Shown one piece after another: positions 12,654 to 24,931 of a DNA stretch of 64,000 nucleotides (position 1 is its first letter; every line of letters begins with the position of its first letter). Location: the NCBI GenBank assembly GCA_963989385.1, contig OZ022513.1, positions 17,095,928 through 17,159,927 of the forward strand, given 5' to 3'. Position numbers and translations under genes: made by a program. Below the pieces are notes generated by a model. It had not been told where the DNA came from, ran no database searches, and saw nothing but the letters and a program-made list of their open reading frames with translations. Source of the DNA: Ctena decussata. Taxonomy: Eukaryota > Mollusca > Bivalvia > Lucinida > Lucinidae.

Positions 12654-12823
12654 GACTTGAGCTGCTGAAAAGAACCCTTTATGAAGAGTATTATTATGAG
12701 CTACGTATCGAGCTAGAGGACTGGAAAGCGGCAACACAGCATATGCTAAATATAACAGGTTTTGGATTAGCGAGCACACGGACAATTACCGTCTGACAGT
12801 GTGGATGTATACTGGCACAGCAA
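12654..12823 (+). pseudogene. Gene A, third FReD exon with +2 frameshift
   Basis: Between ACAG and GTAACA. It encodes [20 protein letters not shown] then EDW. Between that Trp codon and the conserved TATGCTAAATAT there are 17 nt, where genes B and C have 15. Reading on in the original frame reaches TGA at 12794-12796. The shifted frame keeps YAKYNRFW and the MYTGTA end. Confidence 0.8.
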
Positions 12824-14749
12824 GTAACAACATGAGCATTTTGATTTATTATTATATGGCCGTTTGAAAAAAAGAAGAAGAAAATTAATAAAAACGAACA
12901 TATTATGTTATAGCGTTATCTGGCTATCCATATCCGGATATTCATCCGTCCATTGTTAAGTTTTCTTTTTGCATTATACCTCATATTCGTTTTGAATATC
13001 TTGATATAATTACAGCAATTTACATGACGTATAGATGGCGTGTTGCGTACAAGAAACGTTTGCTCTCCCTTTCTTAGTATCCGAGTTACATGTATGTTCC
13101 TTTAATTAATTATTACAGTTTAGTCTTGTGCGCACAATAACCTGGTAACCGCTTAGAATGTCTTGAAACTTTATAGTAATATGTATGAATGTTTGAGGTA
13201 TCTCTACTCTCTGTGTCTCTTCTCCAGTCTCTGCTATGGGTAAGGGGTTTCTTACAGGATGATGTACACATAGATTTCTTTGGGGAATAGCTTGGCACTA
13301 CTCTGCGTAGTCGCTTCGTCAAGGTAATTTTGATTCAGCCCCACAATCTATGGCACAAACTCGCCCTTCTGTGGAATTCTGGCTCTTCTGTTTATGTGGT
13401 AACGCCAAAGTGTGTGCGTTTGTGTGAGCAATGGTATGTGGGAAGGATTTGTTTTCATATAATCAAACGCCTATTTTGAGTTTCGTGTATTACATGAAAC
13501 TGAAGCTTTCTTCTTGTAGTGTTAAGCGGAATACAGGTAAAATTATCAGAGAGTGAAAAATAAATAAATACAGGAAGATAGAAGAAAGCCAATAAATAAT
13601 AATGTAAATAGATCTGCTCATAAACTTTACTCACTAAAGGTATTGTTCCCAGCAATAGCATATCTTACCTGTGGAGGTAAAGATGAAAATGTATTCGACC
13701 AAACAGTGGACCAGAATTACCAGCTATAATAATTTCATTGCCTGATTGGAGTTGGTGACTCTATATGACACCGTGCAAGATAATCTTCCTTATATAGTCC
13801 AGTCCTGTCTTTAAATGATACGAATTGTCCATACAGAACCATACTTGCGATAAAGTTTCATTAAGACATTCGAAACGGTCTTTAGATAGTCCTTGAGGAT
13901 CCCTACATGCAGATCTTCCCACAAACTATCTAACCCTTATTAGACAGTGAAGTAGAGACAGGGAGAGGTAGAGACACCTCAAACATTCGAATATGAACAG
14001 ATCTGATCCTAACCAGCCGTGACACGAGCCACGATAACAATTTAGGGAAGCGTTATATTATATGCTCAGTGAGCATTCTGATCACCGAACAAGTATAACG
14101 TGTATAAAAGATTGCTATAGCGGCTAGTTGGCTTTGGCCGTGTCGTGGACATTGTAAACCGGATGTTTACATCAGAATATTTAAAATAAAAAGGCCGTAT
14201 TAATTATTTTAAACGCCCCGGGGCGTGGCATTTTACGAAAGGTCCCGTTATTTAGAGCCTTAAGTGTAATAAACCAACCACTGCAAAAAAAACCCTCTTA
14301 TAAACAGTATAAGAGGGTGTTTACCAGGGCTTTCTTGTAAGACGTGCATGTTTCAGACCTGCAGGGTTTTTTATGTTTACACGACATGTCTTTGTCCTGC
14401 AAGTTTTTTTTTTTATTATTATTATTTCCTGTCTCCATACACTAGTAAAATGGAAAATAGATTGTTGCAATTTTCTCGTGTTTGATAATAATTCCCAGTG
14501 CAGCAGGATTTGACAACACTGGAGGCAGCCCAGGCGATGGGTGTAAGCATGGATATATTGAAGGCAGTTCGGACACTTTATGATTTCATACACTTCATAA
14601 CAAAATGATCTCTATGGGGTGCCGTTTTATCATTTATTCCATATTTAAAGATGTCCATAATTTGATGTATGGATGTCCATAATTCAAATAAGTTATATCC
14701 ATAATTCGACACATTTATTAAATTCTAACAAATAACCAAGGGATTCTCC
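12824..14749 (+). other. Gene A intron, start
   Basis: First part of the 5.6-kb last intron. Two patches (13150-13260 and 13850-14010) share inverted similarity (TGTTTGAGGTxTCTCTAC) but not as a simple foldback. Otherwise nothing recognised. Confidence 0.45.
14292..14318. repeat. Perfect small hairpin
   Basis: ACCCTCTTATA, loop AACAG, TATAAGAGGGT. Confidence 0.8.
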
Positions 14750-15930
14750 GCAGATAGACGGAATATTCTGAATGGCACTCAGCACCGGGAAGAGGATCAA
14801 CAACAGTTTTCTTGTGAGGAAGTTGAGATTGCAGTAGTGAAAAGGAGAAGTCCGCTGGGTCGAAAATATACCAACAAAACTTGATCAAACAGGCCGGGAG
14901 ACCATGATTAATGTTTTACAAAGATCTGTAATTAGAGCTGAAGAACACCTTATGGACTCAATTTCTGATTATTACACTCCTTAAAAAGAGAAACCGACAA
15001 CTCTGCCATAACTATAAAACCTTCAGCCTCATTCGAGTAAAGTCATGCTGAAAGACACCAAACATTTAAAAGATTTTCGCTTAAGATCAGGCTGGAAAGG
15101 AGCCGAAAGGAGCACCGCAGAGCAGATCTTCAACTTCGGTGCTCTGTGTGAAAAGTATCTTCAACATCAGCAAAATTTGTACCAAGTCTTCATAGATTTC
15201 AAAATGTATTTGATAGAGTATATCATGCAACCTTAAAGCCAACATCCGGAAAACAATTTCAGTACAAATTCAATTCTCGCCATTAAGCACTCTCTGACAA
15301 GGCTATTGGTGCAGCTCAGATACTTGTACATGGCTGAATGATGGACTGGTTCCTAACAACAGCGGATTTAGGCCGTTTCTTACCCATCCCCATCCGAATT
15401 TTCTCGAAAGAATTATGTCTGATTCTCTGGCAGAACATGATGAAAAGGTAAACCCTGGCGACAAGAACTATTACTAATCCGCGGTTTGTTGATTACGCCG
15501 ACGCTCTTGCTGAGGAAAAGCCCGACAAAACCGGAACAACGTAAACAATTGGAGATAATTGCTAATAAGATCTAACTAATATTGCATCAAGAGGGTGATT
15601 TAGGTAAAAGGGCAGTAGTTGACAACGGTTACATGCTTTGAGTAATTAGGACGAGATTGCCTAAGCTGATTTCTCGAAATGAGAGGTTCTCACAAGGATT
15701 GCATACTCCACTGCAGCTATGACAGAGCTGACACTAATATAGAGAGATAGCAACATGTTTCTTGAATCAAATGTTAAACTGATGCGCTCCCCTACCGTAT
15801 CAAAAGTTCTGAATGTCTGTGTTATTTAGAAATGTACAATGATGAATTTTGTTAGCAAATGTACGGCAGCTGAAGAGAGGACTAGGTAGAAATGTTTTGT
15901 TGTAAAGTCATTTCTGGAGCAAGGTTATGG
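14750..15930 (+). pseudogene. Fossil non-LTR retrotransposon RT
   Basis: Scattered in-order fragments: IKQAGRP, then WTQFLIITLLKKRNRQLCHN with YKTFSLI, STAEQIFNFGALCEKYLQHQ, YQVFIDFKM, FLERIMSDSLAEHDEKV, DYADALAEEK where FADDIDALAEEE is expected, and a RIAYSTAA...LMRSP tail. Spread over several frames with many stops. The family matches LINEs whose endonuclease is often annotated as craniofacial development protein 2-like. Lies in the large intron of gene A. Confidence 0.75.
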
Positions 15931-17028
15931 CAGACAAGACTAGAATTATTAAATCAGTTGTTGGATCCAATATTTTCTGTCCATACGCTATACTGCATGA
16001 TATGTCCGTTTGTTTACTGGTCAGAGCATAATGTTTGTGCAGTTACTTTGCTGTCTGAGCCAATTTAGATCTTTTTATGCGTTATGAACAAATTAGAAGT
16101 GACTATTCATTTGGCTGTTTTATAATAGGCAATTTATCATAGTACAGGCAGTTGCGGTCGTCGAAATGTTAGAATACAGTGGGAGAATTAGGACCAGATA
16201 TTGCATTTGATGTTAAACAACTGAGATAAAATAAACACAATTTCCATACCACACATCTGAAATGTTAATAGGAGCAATATGCTGACGAATCAGTGTAGAA
16301 GGCTCAGTGACAATCTTTTCCCTTTTCTCGACAGAGTAAACGAAAATGCAATAATAAGGAGCAAATACGATCGATTCGCGCATCCTTCCAAAGTAAAACA
16401 ACAGCTGTCGCCTGACAACTTAGCTCGCTTGAATCGGTGCATGTCCATCGCACAGTCGCTATGGTGGTGTGGCTTGCTGAGCATAAAACTTCGGGCAAGC
16501 ATGTCAATATTGACAACACATTTACCAACAAAAGCTATCTCAGAAATAAGTCTTAAAAGTAAAATAAAAGAAATAAAAGAAATCCACATGAAATGTCAAA
16601 GTGCATGAGCTTGATGTCAAAGAACTGAGGGGTAGAGGGAGGCAGGGTGTATCAAAGCCCTGAACCATTATCTAACATCAGTCCAAGTATGAGTATCAAC
16701 TGACTCCTTCGTGGCACTGTGAAATTATGTCTTCATAAATATAAAACATTAACCAACTTCTTAAAGAGAAATTCTATATTGATGGCCTTGACTTCAAGGT
16801 CTAGTAGTGGGGTAAGTATATAGTGTTTTGTAAAAACTGAATTTATTGTCTAACATCAGTTCAAGTTTAAACTAAATCTATGCCAAGCATAATGGATCAG
16901 ATTGTAATTAGAAAACTTTAATAAAAACAAAATTTCCAAAGTCCATGACGTTAACACAAAGGTTACTGAGCAGCGTTGGGGCAGTACTCTGTAAATCTTT
17001 GGATTGATATCTATCTACAGTGCAAATA

Positions 17029-17655
17029 CCGTATAATGGGAAATTTTCGCGTCGCCTAATTGTCGCGGAATATCGCGGTCGGTGGGGATTCGCGAAAATT
17101 AAACTCCGCAAAACATTTTCCAAGTTTGTACATAATAGTAGTACGAAATTTGAATCGTCCAAACATATAATATGGCTTGAGGTATTTATAGTGCCCCACA
17201 GAACCTTAAGTAGGTTGCAGTATAGATGTATTATCTGCGGCGCAATTATGTTAGGTAATTAGCAGGTAATTACAATTTGAACAATTGCTCGGCGGTCGCA
17301 TATTTTAGTTGAGTGTTTCTGTGTACCAAACATTGATTCGATCAAATACCTTCTTACGTTTTGGTGCAAAGGGATGAGTACCCCCCCCCCCCCCCCCCCC
17401 CCCCAAAATGCAAAACGAGCCGATACTATCTGAACAAGCGTTTTCATAATATTGTGATATTAGCTACTTTACATTTCTCTCTCCTTGCACATCTTGATTT
17501 TTCTCTCTAACCATTTTTTTGCGGGACAAACATAATTTTTATTTTCGCGGATATTCGCATCCGCGAAAATAAAAAACGAACCCGCGAAACTCTATCCTCA
17601 TGATTTTGGGTCAAATTTGCGAAAATTTGACGACACGAAATTTTTCATTATACGA
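17029..17655. mobile_element. TA-flanked TIR element (mariner/pogo-like MITE)
   Basis: Left CCGTATAATGGGAAATTTTC, right end reads TCGTATAATGAAAAATTTCG on the minus strand. TA at 17027-28 and 17656-57. Removing it with one TA restores CAAATATCAAAATAATCC, which matches the neighbouring tandem unit. Holds the C24 run. No transposase frame. Confidence 0.85.
17381..17404. repeat. Poly-C tract
   Basis: 24 consecutive C within the TIR element. Confidence 0.95.
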
Positions 17656-18420
17656 TATCAAAATAATCCATCCATGGGTTAAGGAGATATGAGTCTATAA
17701 AAACTTAAATCAAAATATCCAGAAAGACAATTCCAAAGTCCATTACCTTGATATCAAGGTCACTGAGTGAGATTAGGGTGGTACCATGAAAAACTTAGGA
17801 CCAATATATAACTACATTGCAAGTATCAAAATTATCCATCAATAGGTTAAGAAGATATTTGGCTTCAAAAAAAAATTAAACAAAACATCCAGTAAAAACA
17901 AACAAAAAAACCCACAAATTTTCTAAGTCCATGACCTCGACAAAAAGGTCACTGAGTGGGTAGAGGGTGGTGCCCTGTAAAACTTTGGACCAATACCTAA
18001 TATCTAACAACAGCACAAGTATCATAAGAATACATCCATGGGTTGAGGTGGCTCCTGTCACAACTTAACACACTACAGATATTGGAGTTGCATCGCACAT
18101 AAGTCTGAGGCTGCCTAAATGAAATTTAAATGTATCCTTACTTAAATAATTGCGACTGATGTGCATTTGAGCACTTAACTTCTTGATTGTCAGTTTACTA
18201 ATTGAAACCCTCATGATTCGCTACTAACCACACTTCTCCGCGGTTCCCCTTTGTCAGACTGCGCCTGATAAAGATACTGTTATGTTTCATTTTGTCGTTT
18301 GTGGTTTCGCCTTTTCTTCTTTTTGCGCGGATCGCTGTCTTGGTGGGTGCAGTCTGTCCTCTTTTTTCTGTGAGTATATGATTTTTTTCTCATTTATGTA
18401 TCAAGTGCATGCATTTCCAG

Positions 18421-18659
18421 GTGATTCCCTGAAGTACCATGACAATTACATGTTCAGCACATTCGACAACGATAACGACAACCACACCGACAATTGTGCA
18501 GACATATTTGAATGCGGATGGTGGTTTGAAAACTGCAAACACGCTCACCTCAATGGACTTTATAACACGACCAGTCCTAATAGGGGTATTCTTTGGTATG
18601 GGTGGAAAGGAGATTCATATTCACTAAGACACACCGAGATGAAGATAAGAAGACTATGA
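18421..18659 (+). CDS. Gene A, last FReD exon
   Basis: Begins after CCAG in phase 1 and ends with TGA. It carries FSTFDNDND (calcium site), NCADIFECGWW, the KHAHLNG loop and TEMKIRRL. It is 3 codons shorter than B and C in the loop before ILWYGWKG. The first Gly of the GGWW motif is replaced by Cys, giving an odd number of local cysteines. The intron before it is 5.6 kb. Confidence 0.85.
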
Positions 18660-19405
18660 CAAATCCTAGCAACTGTATATCAAATATTACGCACACTGAA
18701 TAAACAGTATACCCCTTCACACTCTAACAGCGTTTTCGTGTTTTAAACATCTATTATCTAAGCCTCTGTTAGCTGCTCTTTTGTTTTGTCTGACAGTCTA
18801 TCGTTTTGTTTATTCGTCTGTACGTACTTCGTTTCAGTTCGGTAACTCATACATGTTTTCTTACATATTACACCTGAAGTTTTGCGTACGCATTTTCATC
18901 AACAAAGGCTTCTTGTGATAATGAATGGGCACAGTTTAATATTTTCTAACGGAGATATGTCACTTCTTAATGCCAAAAATAATGTGCCCTTTATTTACTT
19001 TTCTAATGGATTAAGCAAAATAACATTTTGCATTCTGTTGTTAACGGAACTGAGTCCCTCGGGATATTAACAGACATAGAAAATGCAACCCTAAATATTG
19101 TGGCCGCAACGCATCTTGATCATCTAATATATTCTCATTTAACTTTTAGAATATTGTTATCATCGTCTGACGTGGATTTTTTTTTTTTTTTTTTTTGGGG
19201 GGGGGGGGGGGTGGCGGGGGGAGGTGGGGTCTTATGTGACTCTTTCTGGTCGAGCTATCAACGAGTTGAATAGGTTTTAACGCTGGTAGATTGCAATGAA
19301 TGTGATGGTTGGAGAAGTCAAGAGCTGCATTCCTAATAGAAAATATGATTCACTTCAAATGGTGATAACAATTATATCTAAAAGGTTAGCAATGTCCCCT
19401 CCAAG
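18660..19405 (+). repeat. 3' flank duplicated with gene C
   Basis: Patches such as CTGAGTCCCTCGGGATAT (19049) and the stretch from TCAAGAGCTGCATT (19317) to the end recur in order at 60630-61135. The A/C duplication therefore extended well past the stop codons. A T20-G15 tract sits at 19177-19211. Confidence 0.6.
18699..18704 (+). promoter_or_regulatory. Polyadenylation signal candidate, gene A
   Basis: AATAAA 40 nt after the gene A stop codon. No equivalent hexamer was seen at this distance after genes B or C. Confidence 0.45.
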
Positions 19406-19505
19406 GAGGAACCTCTGACCTGGATCAAATGTAGTATATGTCTTGCATTAGCGTCATCCGTCGTTTTTTTGTTTCCTGTTTTTATTTGTTTTATTATTAC
19501 CATTA

Positions 19506-19542
<37 letters not shown>

Positions 19543-19753
19543 CTAAACAGAAAGGCACGTAATACTCATATGAGGGTGTATGCCGTATGAAGAGATAGAT
19601 AAAAAGCCCGTTTCCAAACGGAAGTTTCAGGTGCATAACCCAATCGCTGTACATGTAACTGTAATGTTACAAGCCAACGAGATGACAAAATATATTTGCA
19701 GCAGCTGCGTTGACAGCATGTGTTTACACCTCTTTCATGTTATTATAATAAGC

Positions 19754-20267
19754 TTAAAGGAAAACACTCACTAAAATGCATGTTGAGCTCAAATTGAAGA
19801 GTTTAATAAAACATAAAATTTGCCGAAATTTCATCAAAATCGGACTTAAATGAAGAAAGATATGACAGTTTAAAGATATTAAAATGTTGAGCTGGGAACC
19901 AGCAAATCTGTGCGTTAATGACGTCATAAACTCACAGTCAAAAATGAAAATCCTAAAAAAATTAAGTTTGCATCAAACTGTAGATAAATGAAATGCATAA
20001 ATCTATATTTTACTTCATAAAGAAATGATCAAAACTAAATAGTACTGTAAGAGTAGGCACTTTATGCTCTCACTCTAGATTTAAATATTTATCCCGTGAC
20101 ATGAACTTCCAAAATGGCGGCCTCCAAGACCGCAATTTTGAATTTTTAAAATCTTCATATCTTTCTTATTTTAAGTCCGATTTTCATGAAAATTTCACCA
20201 AATTTAATTGCTAATCAAGGCCTATAATTTGAAGTCTGTTTATATTTAAGTGAGTGTTTTCCTTTAA
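19754..20267. mobile_element. Foldback MITE, 514 bp
   Basis: Left TTAAAGGAAAACACTCACT and right AGTGAGTGTTTTCCTTTAA are exact complements. Longer arms pair through AAATCGGACTTAAAT / TTAAGTCCGATTTT and AAAGATATGA / TCATATCTTT. Confidence 0.9.
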
Positions 20268-21254
20268 TAATATGGAAACGTACGTTGTATCTACCATTAC
20301 CGTAATGTTTAAAGTGTCTGTATTAATACAATCATGTAGCTATACCTTTGGTATGTTTACAGGTTTGACGTACAGGCTAGTAGCGAAATATTTTGAGTTG
20401 CTTTTTGCAGTCAGGAGCATAACCTCTACAAATTAAAAAATATATAACTTGAAGTAGTTCTAACTTTTGCGACTGTAGCAAAAGTAGCCTGTTTAAGTTA
20501 CATTGTCTTTTGTCACCTTCATGCTCTGGAATTATCGTATTTTTTATGGACGGGTGGGTATTTTTCTCTGCAAGGTCTCTTTAAGTTTATGATTAAGCGA
20601 TAAAAGTTTGTACGCATTGTCTAGCAATTGGTACGCAAGGCCCTTAAAGATCAAGAAAGTAACTACTTTTTAACTCAAAAACATTTATTCTTTGGAGATT
20701 GGAAATCTGACTTTGGCCTAAATAATTTCAGACAGAACTAAATAAGAAATTTTCTACAGCCTCACTTTGAAATTAGTAGTAAATAGGGTACTTTATAACT
20801 GCTTCAAGTTATATTATTTTTAAGTTTTAAAGGTATGTACCTTACTGGTTTGTGTTGTATTTGAATTTGCCGGTCTGTTTGAAATAAGATACTTTGAATT
20901 CCCGTTGAAATATTTAAATAGATGCTTATATGCCTGTTTTCTGAATTTAGTTTTATGTAGTTGTTGTATTTAATTGCAGGATCTAATATAGTTTTGGAAT
21001 TGTGTGTAGTATAGCAGACTAATGGCTTGTGAAAGTCCGAGGTAAAAAGTCCCATTTCTGTTGAAGGCATACCATTCCAGCTCATGTTTTTTATGCGTCC
21101 CATGAAGTTGGTCTTAGCTTTCTTAGTATGTATTTTAACCGGTATTTTTCGAATGCTTTTGTGCATTTATTTATTCGCCTGAGTGTGTCCTATTGATGTA
21201 AAATATTTGTAAATAACCGTTGGAGCATAAATTATTTCATATAGTTATCTAATT
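20268..21254. other. No gene recognised
   Basis: AT-rich. A 120-codon minus-strand open frame (20804-21166) has no recognisable domain, and its Ile/Lys/Asn-rich make-up fits base bias. Confidence 0.4.
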
Positions 21255-21482
21255 TAGGGCCCAGAATTTACAAAATGTGCACTGATTTCCTGTCTCAATC
21301 CACTGGCACTTGACCAATACTGTGTATATATGTTTAACAATGTTTCTACGAAAAAGAATATTTCCTTGCTGAATAAAATATAACAAATGATACTTTTAGC
21401 AAGGATATATATATTTTTTTCTTAGAAATATTGTTGGTCAAGTGCCAGTGTCCTGGGTATCTATCTTTTTACTTCTGGGCCA
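21255..21482. repeat. Foldback element
   Basis: CACTGGCACTTGACCA (21301) and TGGTCAAGTGCCAGTG (21435-21450) are exact complements. Outer GGCCCAGAA and TTCTGGGCC also pair. Confidence 0.8.
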
Positions 21483-21546
21483 AGTTGGTCAGCACTCACG
21501 ACATCTTTAGTTAACAAGATGTTAGAATTTCAAACATTAATATCTA

Positions 21547-21640
21547 AAATACGCCAATCTTTTTTTGTTGAAAAAATGTGAGAAGCTTTTGCATTGCAAA
21601 AGATTCTCACGTATTTTCAACAAAAGTATCGGCGTATTTT
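21547..21640. repeat. 94-bp near-perfect palindrome
   Basis: Arms run from AAAATACGCC to GGCGTATTTT with almost no loop around TTTTGCATTGCAAAA. See findings. Confidence 0.9.
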
Positions 21641-22144
21641 GCTATAAAGTTGTAAACCACATAAGAGTTTACCTTTTAACGAGCTCGTTAGGCAAACGGT
21701 GCTTTGGACAACTGGACCCTGATAGACAATGTACTTAATCAGTACGAGACGATAACACTTATTGTTGATGTTACCCCTGCTAAGACTTGCCAACAAGGCG
21801 TTCTCACTGTCGCAGACTAGAAAAAGGTCTATTTTTACTAGGCCTCTACGCCGGGTTTTTACTCTTACCGTGTGTTAAGATATCAAACGATAGGATAATC
21901 GATTGAAATCTCTTAACGCTCTTACCGATATCAGTCATCTTATCTTAATGGAATTGACTTACAGAAACCACATAGTGCACATGCTCAGCTCAGCCTATAC
22001 GAATCGACATATGGCAACACCATAAGTTCTTCGCCCACGAAGTAACTTTTAGAAGCCGAGTGCACATTTCGTAATAGTGTGGAAAAGTGTGTAATAAAGG
22101 TAAGTTCAATGCAGCTATATCCTCAAAAAGTTTTACGTTGTTAT

Positions 22145-23429
<1,285 letters not shown>

Positions 23430-23437
23430 CTAGTTAT

Positions 23438-24247
23438 GGCCCCAACTTCGGAGAAGTTGAGGGGGCATATTGGTTTGGGCCTGTCCGTCCGTGAGTCCGT
23501 CTGTCTGTCCGCCTGTCCGTCCGTAACGCTTTTTGGCAGTTAGGAAACTAAAGACCCGCTTATGCTAGGATCTTGAAAAATTATATGTGGCATGTACATG
23601 TAAAATAAGCAGACCCATATTTTTTCTTTTTTTTTCGCCAGTCACGGATTTACAGAGTTATGCCCCTTTTTCAACTTAGCCTGTGGAACCTTGTGAACAA
23701 AATATCTCAAGAACCCCTGATGCTAGGATCATGTAATTTTGCAGGAAGACATTGCCCAAGGTATAGATGACCTGATTAATTTTTGAAAACAAATCGTGAA
23801 TGTTTGACCGAGTTATGCCTTTTTTTGACTTAGTGCATTGGAAGCCCATGGAACCTCGTGAACAAAATATCTCAAGTACCCCTGATAGTAGGAACATGAT
23901 TTTGTGCAGGATGATACTGCCTAAAGTGTAGATGATCTGATTAACTTTTGAAGAAAAATGTGAATTCATGATCGAGTTATGCCCCTTTTTTAACTTAGTG
24001 CATTGTTAGCATATGGAACTTTGTGAACAAAATATCTGGAGAACCCCTGATGCTAGGATCATGATTATTGCCCAAGGTGTAGATGACATGATTAACTTTA
24101 GAAAAAAATCGTGATTTTTTTACCCTTAAGCCCCTTTTTCGACTTAATACATTGAAGCATATGGTACAAAGGTACAAGCATTATTGGATGAACCTTCTTT
24201 AGAGGCAAGCATATGGTTGGGGGCAAAGTGTTTCATAAACACATTTT
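23438..24247 (+). mobile_element. Composite tandem-repeat element 1
   Basis: 5' hairpin GCCCCAACTT CGGAG AAGTTGAGGGGGC, then GTCCGTCCGTGAGTCCGTCT, then about four ~150-bp units (each with ACAAAATATCTC, ACCCCTGATGCTAGGA, GAGTTATGCCxxTTTTT). Ends GGTTGGGGGC plus hairpin GTGTTTCATAAACAC. Flanked by CTAGTTAT on both sides. Confidence 0.8.
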
Positions 24248-24261
24248 CTAGTTATACTGGA

Positions 24262-24372
24262 TCCAAACCGTTGACCCTAACCTTCTGCAGTGGTACGAAA
24301 CTGTTTTGTTCGCATGGAGGTTTCCTAACCCATCAATAAACCATGACAGGAAATAAACAAATCACTGATAAG
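24262..24372 (-). mobile_element. Degenerate Penelope-like tail fragment
   Basis: AACCTTCTGCAGTGGTACGA, TTCGCATG, AACCCATCAATAAACCATGA and CAAATCA follow the order seen at 49706-49815. Confidence 0.4.
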
Positions 24373-24401
24373 TCCTATGATGTATCTGAAATGAGGGCCA
24401 A

Positions 24402-24910
24402 GCTGCGTAGCACAGTCGGTGTCGCGTCTGGCCTAAAGATTTACTCCCTTAATTAAAAAAATGATTTGATGAAATATTTCATGCAATACCTCCGATATGA
24501 TCTAACTATACATTTGAAATAAAGTTAGGTAGTGATTTTTGCAAATAAAAAGTGACTTTCAACAAAAAAGGATAATTTTAGACGATCGGGGACCGCGCTC
24601 GAAATCGCATTATTGGTCAAAATACCTGTACATGGTCACATGATACACATGGTCAAAATCGTTATTCTTACAGGTCGTGAGCAAATATGTAATTTGCATT
24701 TTAATTTGAAGATTATTTTTATTTAAAACAATTATCGAAAAAAAAACATGCATTTTCTCAGAATTTGTACGGTTAATTATGAGACTACTACATATTGTCT
24801 AACGAAATTTTGTTAAAAATATTTGTTTCTGAAAACACGAAATAAACGAGGGAGACACTCTTTAAGTGCCAACGGTTCTTGGTGCGATACCCGGTCCGGC
24901 CATATACCTT
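24402..24910 (+). mobile_element. tRNA-derived SINE head split by an insertion
   Basis: GTAGCACAGTCGGTGTCGCG (A box, about 24408) and GGTTCTTGGTGCGATACCCG (B box, about 24878) belong together but lie ~430 bp further apart than in a normal head. The intervening DNA starts TAAAGATTTACTCCC and ends GGGAGACACTCTTTA, imperfect inverted ends. Confidence 0.5.
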
Positions 24911-24931
24911 AGTTTTCCCTTCCGCTAATTC

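Larger units (their letters stand above)
16590..18075 (+). repeat. Tandem array, units ~180 bp
   Basis: Diverged units share AAGTCCATGACxT, AAGGTCACTGAGTG, GGTGGTACC and AGTATCAAAATxATCCATC. At least four units, split by the TIR element at 17029-17655. In gene A last intron. Confidence 0.75.
10793..18659 (+). pseudogene. FReD lectin gene A (frameshifted)
   Basis: Four FReD exons are visible: 10793-10950, 11831-11927, 12654-12823 and 18421-18659. They match genes B and C exon for exon. Fibrinogen-related domain proteins are secreted lectins that bind acetylated sugars on microbes. The [17 protein letters not shown] and DNDND calcium-site motifs are all present. All visible junctions are AG/GT with phases 1, 0, 1, 1. 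The third FReD exon is 170 nt, where B and C have 168. The extra 2 nt (about 12727-12743) shift the frame and give TGA at 12794. The downstream sequence is well conserved in the shifted frame, so the lesion looks young or is an assembly error. No leader exon was recognised upstream. The frame into the first exon is open from an ATG at 10741 that precedes a hydrophobic stretch, an alternative start I consider less likely. Confidence 0.75.

Noticed and set aside
13110..14010. Large foldback element
   Set aside because: Two patches match in inverted sense but in the wrong order for a simple inverted repeat.
16279..16608. Overlapping 75-109-codon frames on both strands
   Set aside because: No recognised domain and no splice context; mirror-strand openness suggests base-composition effect.
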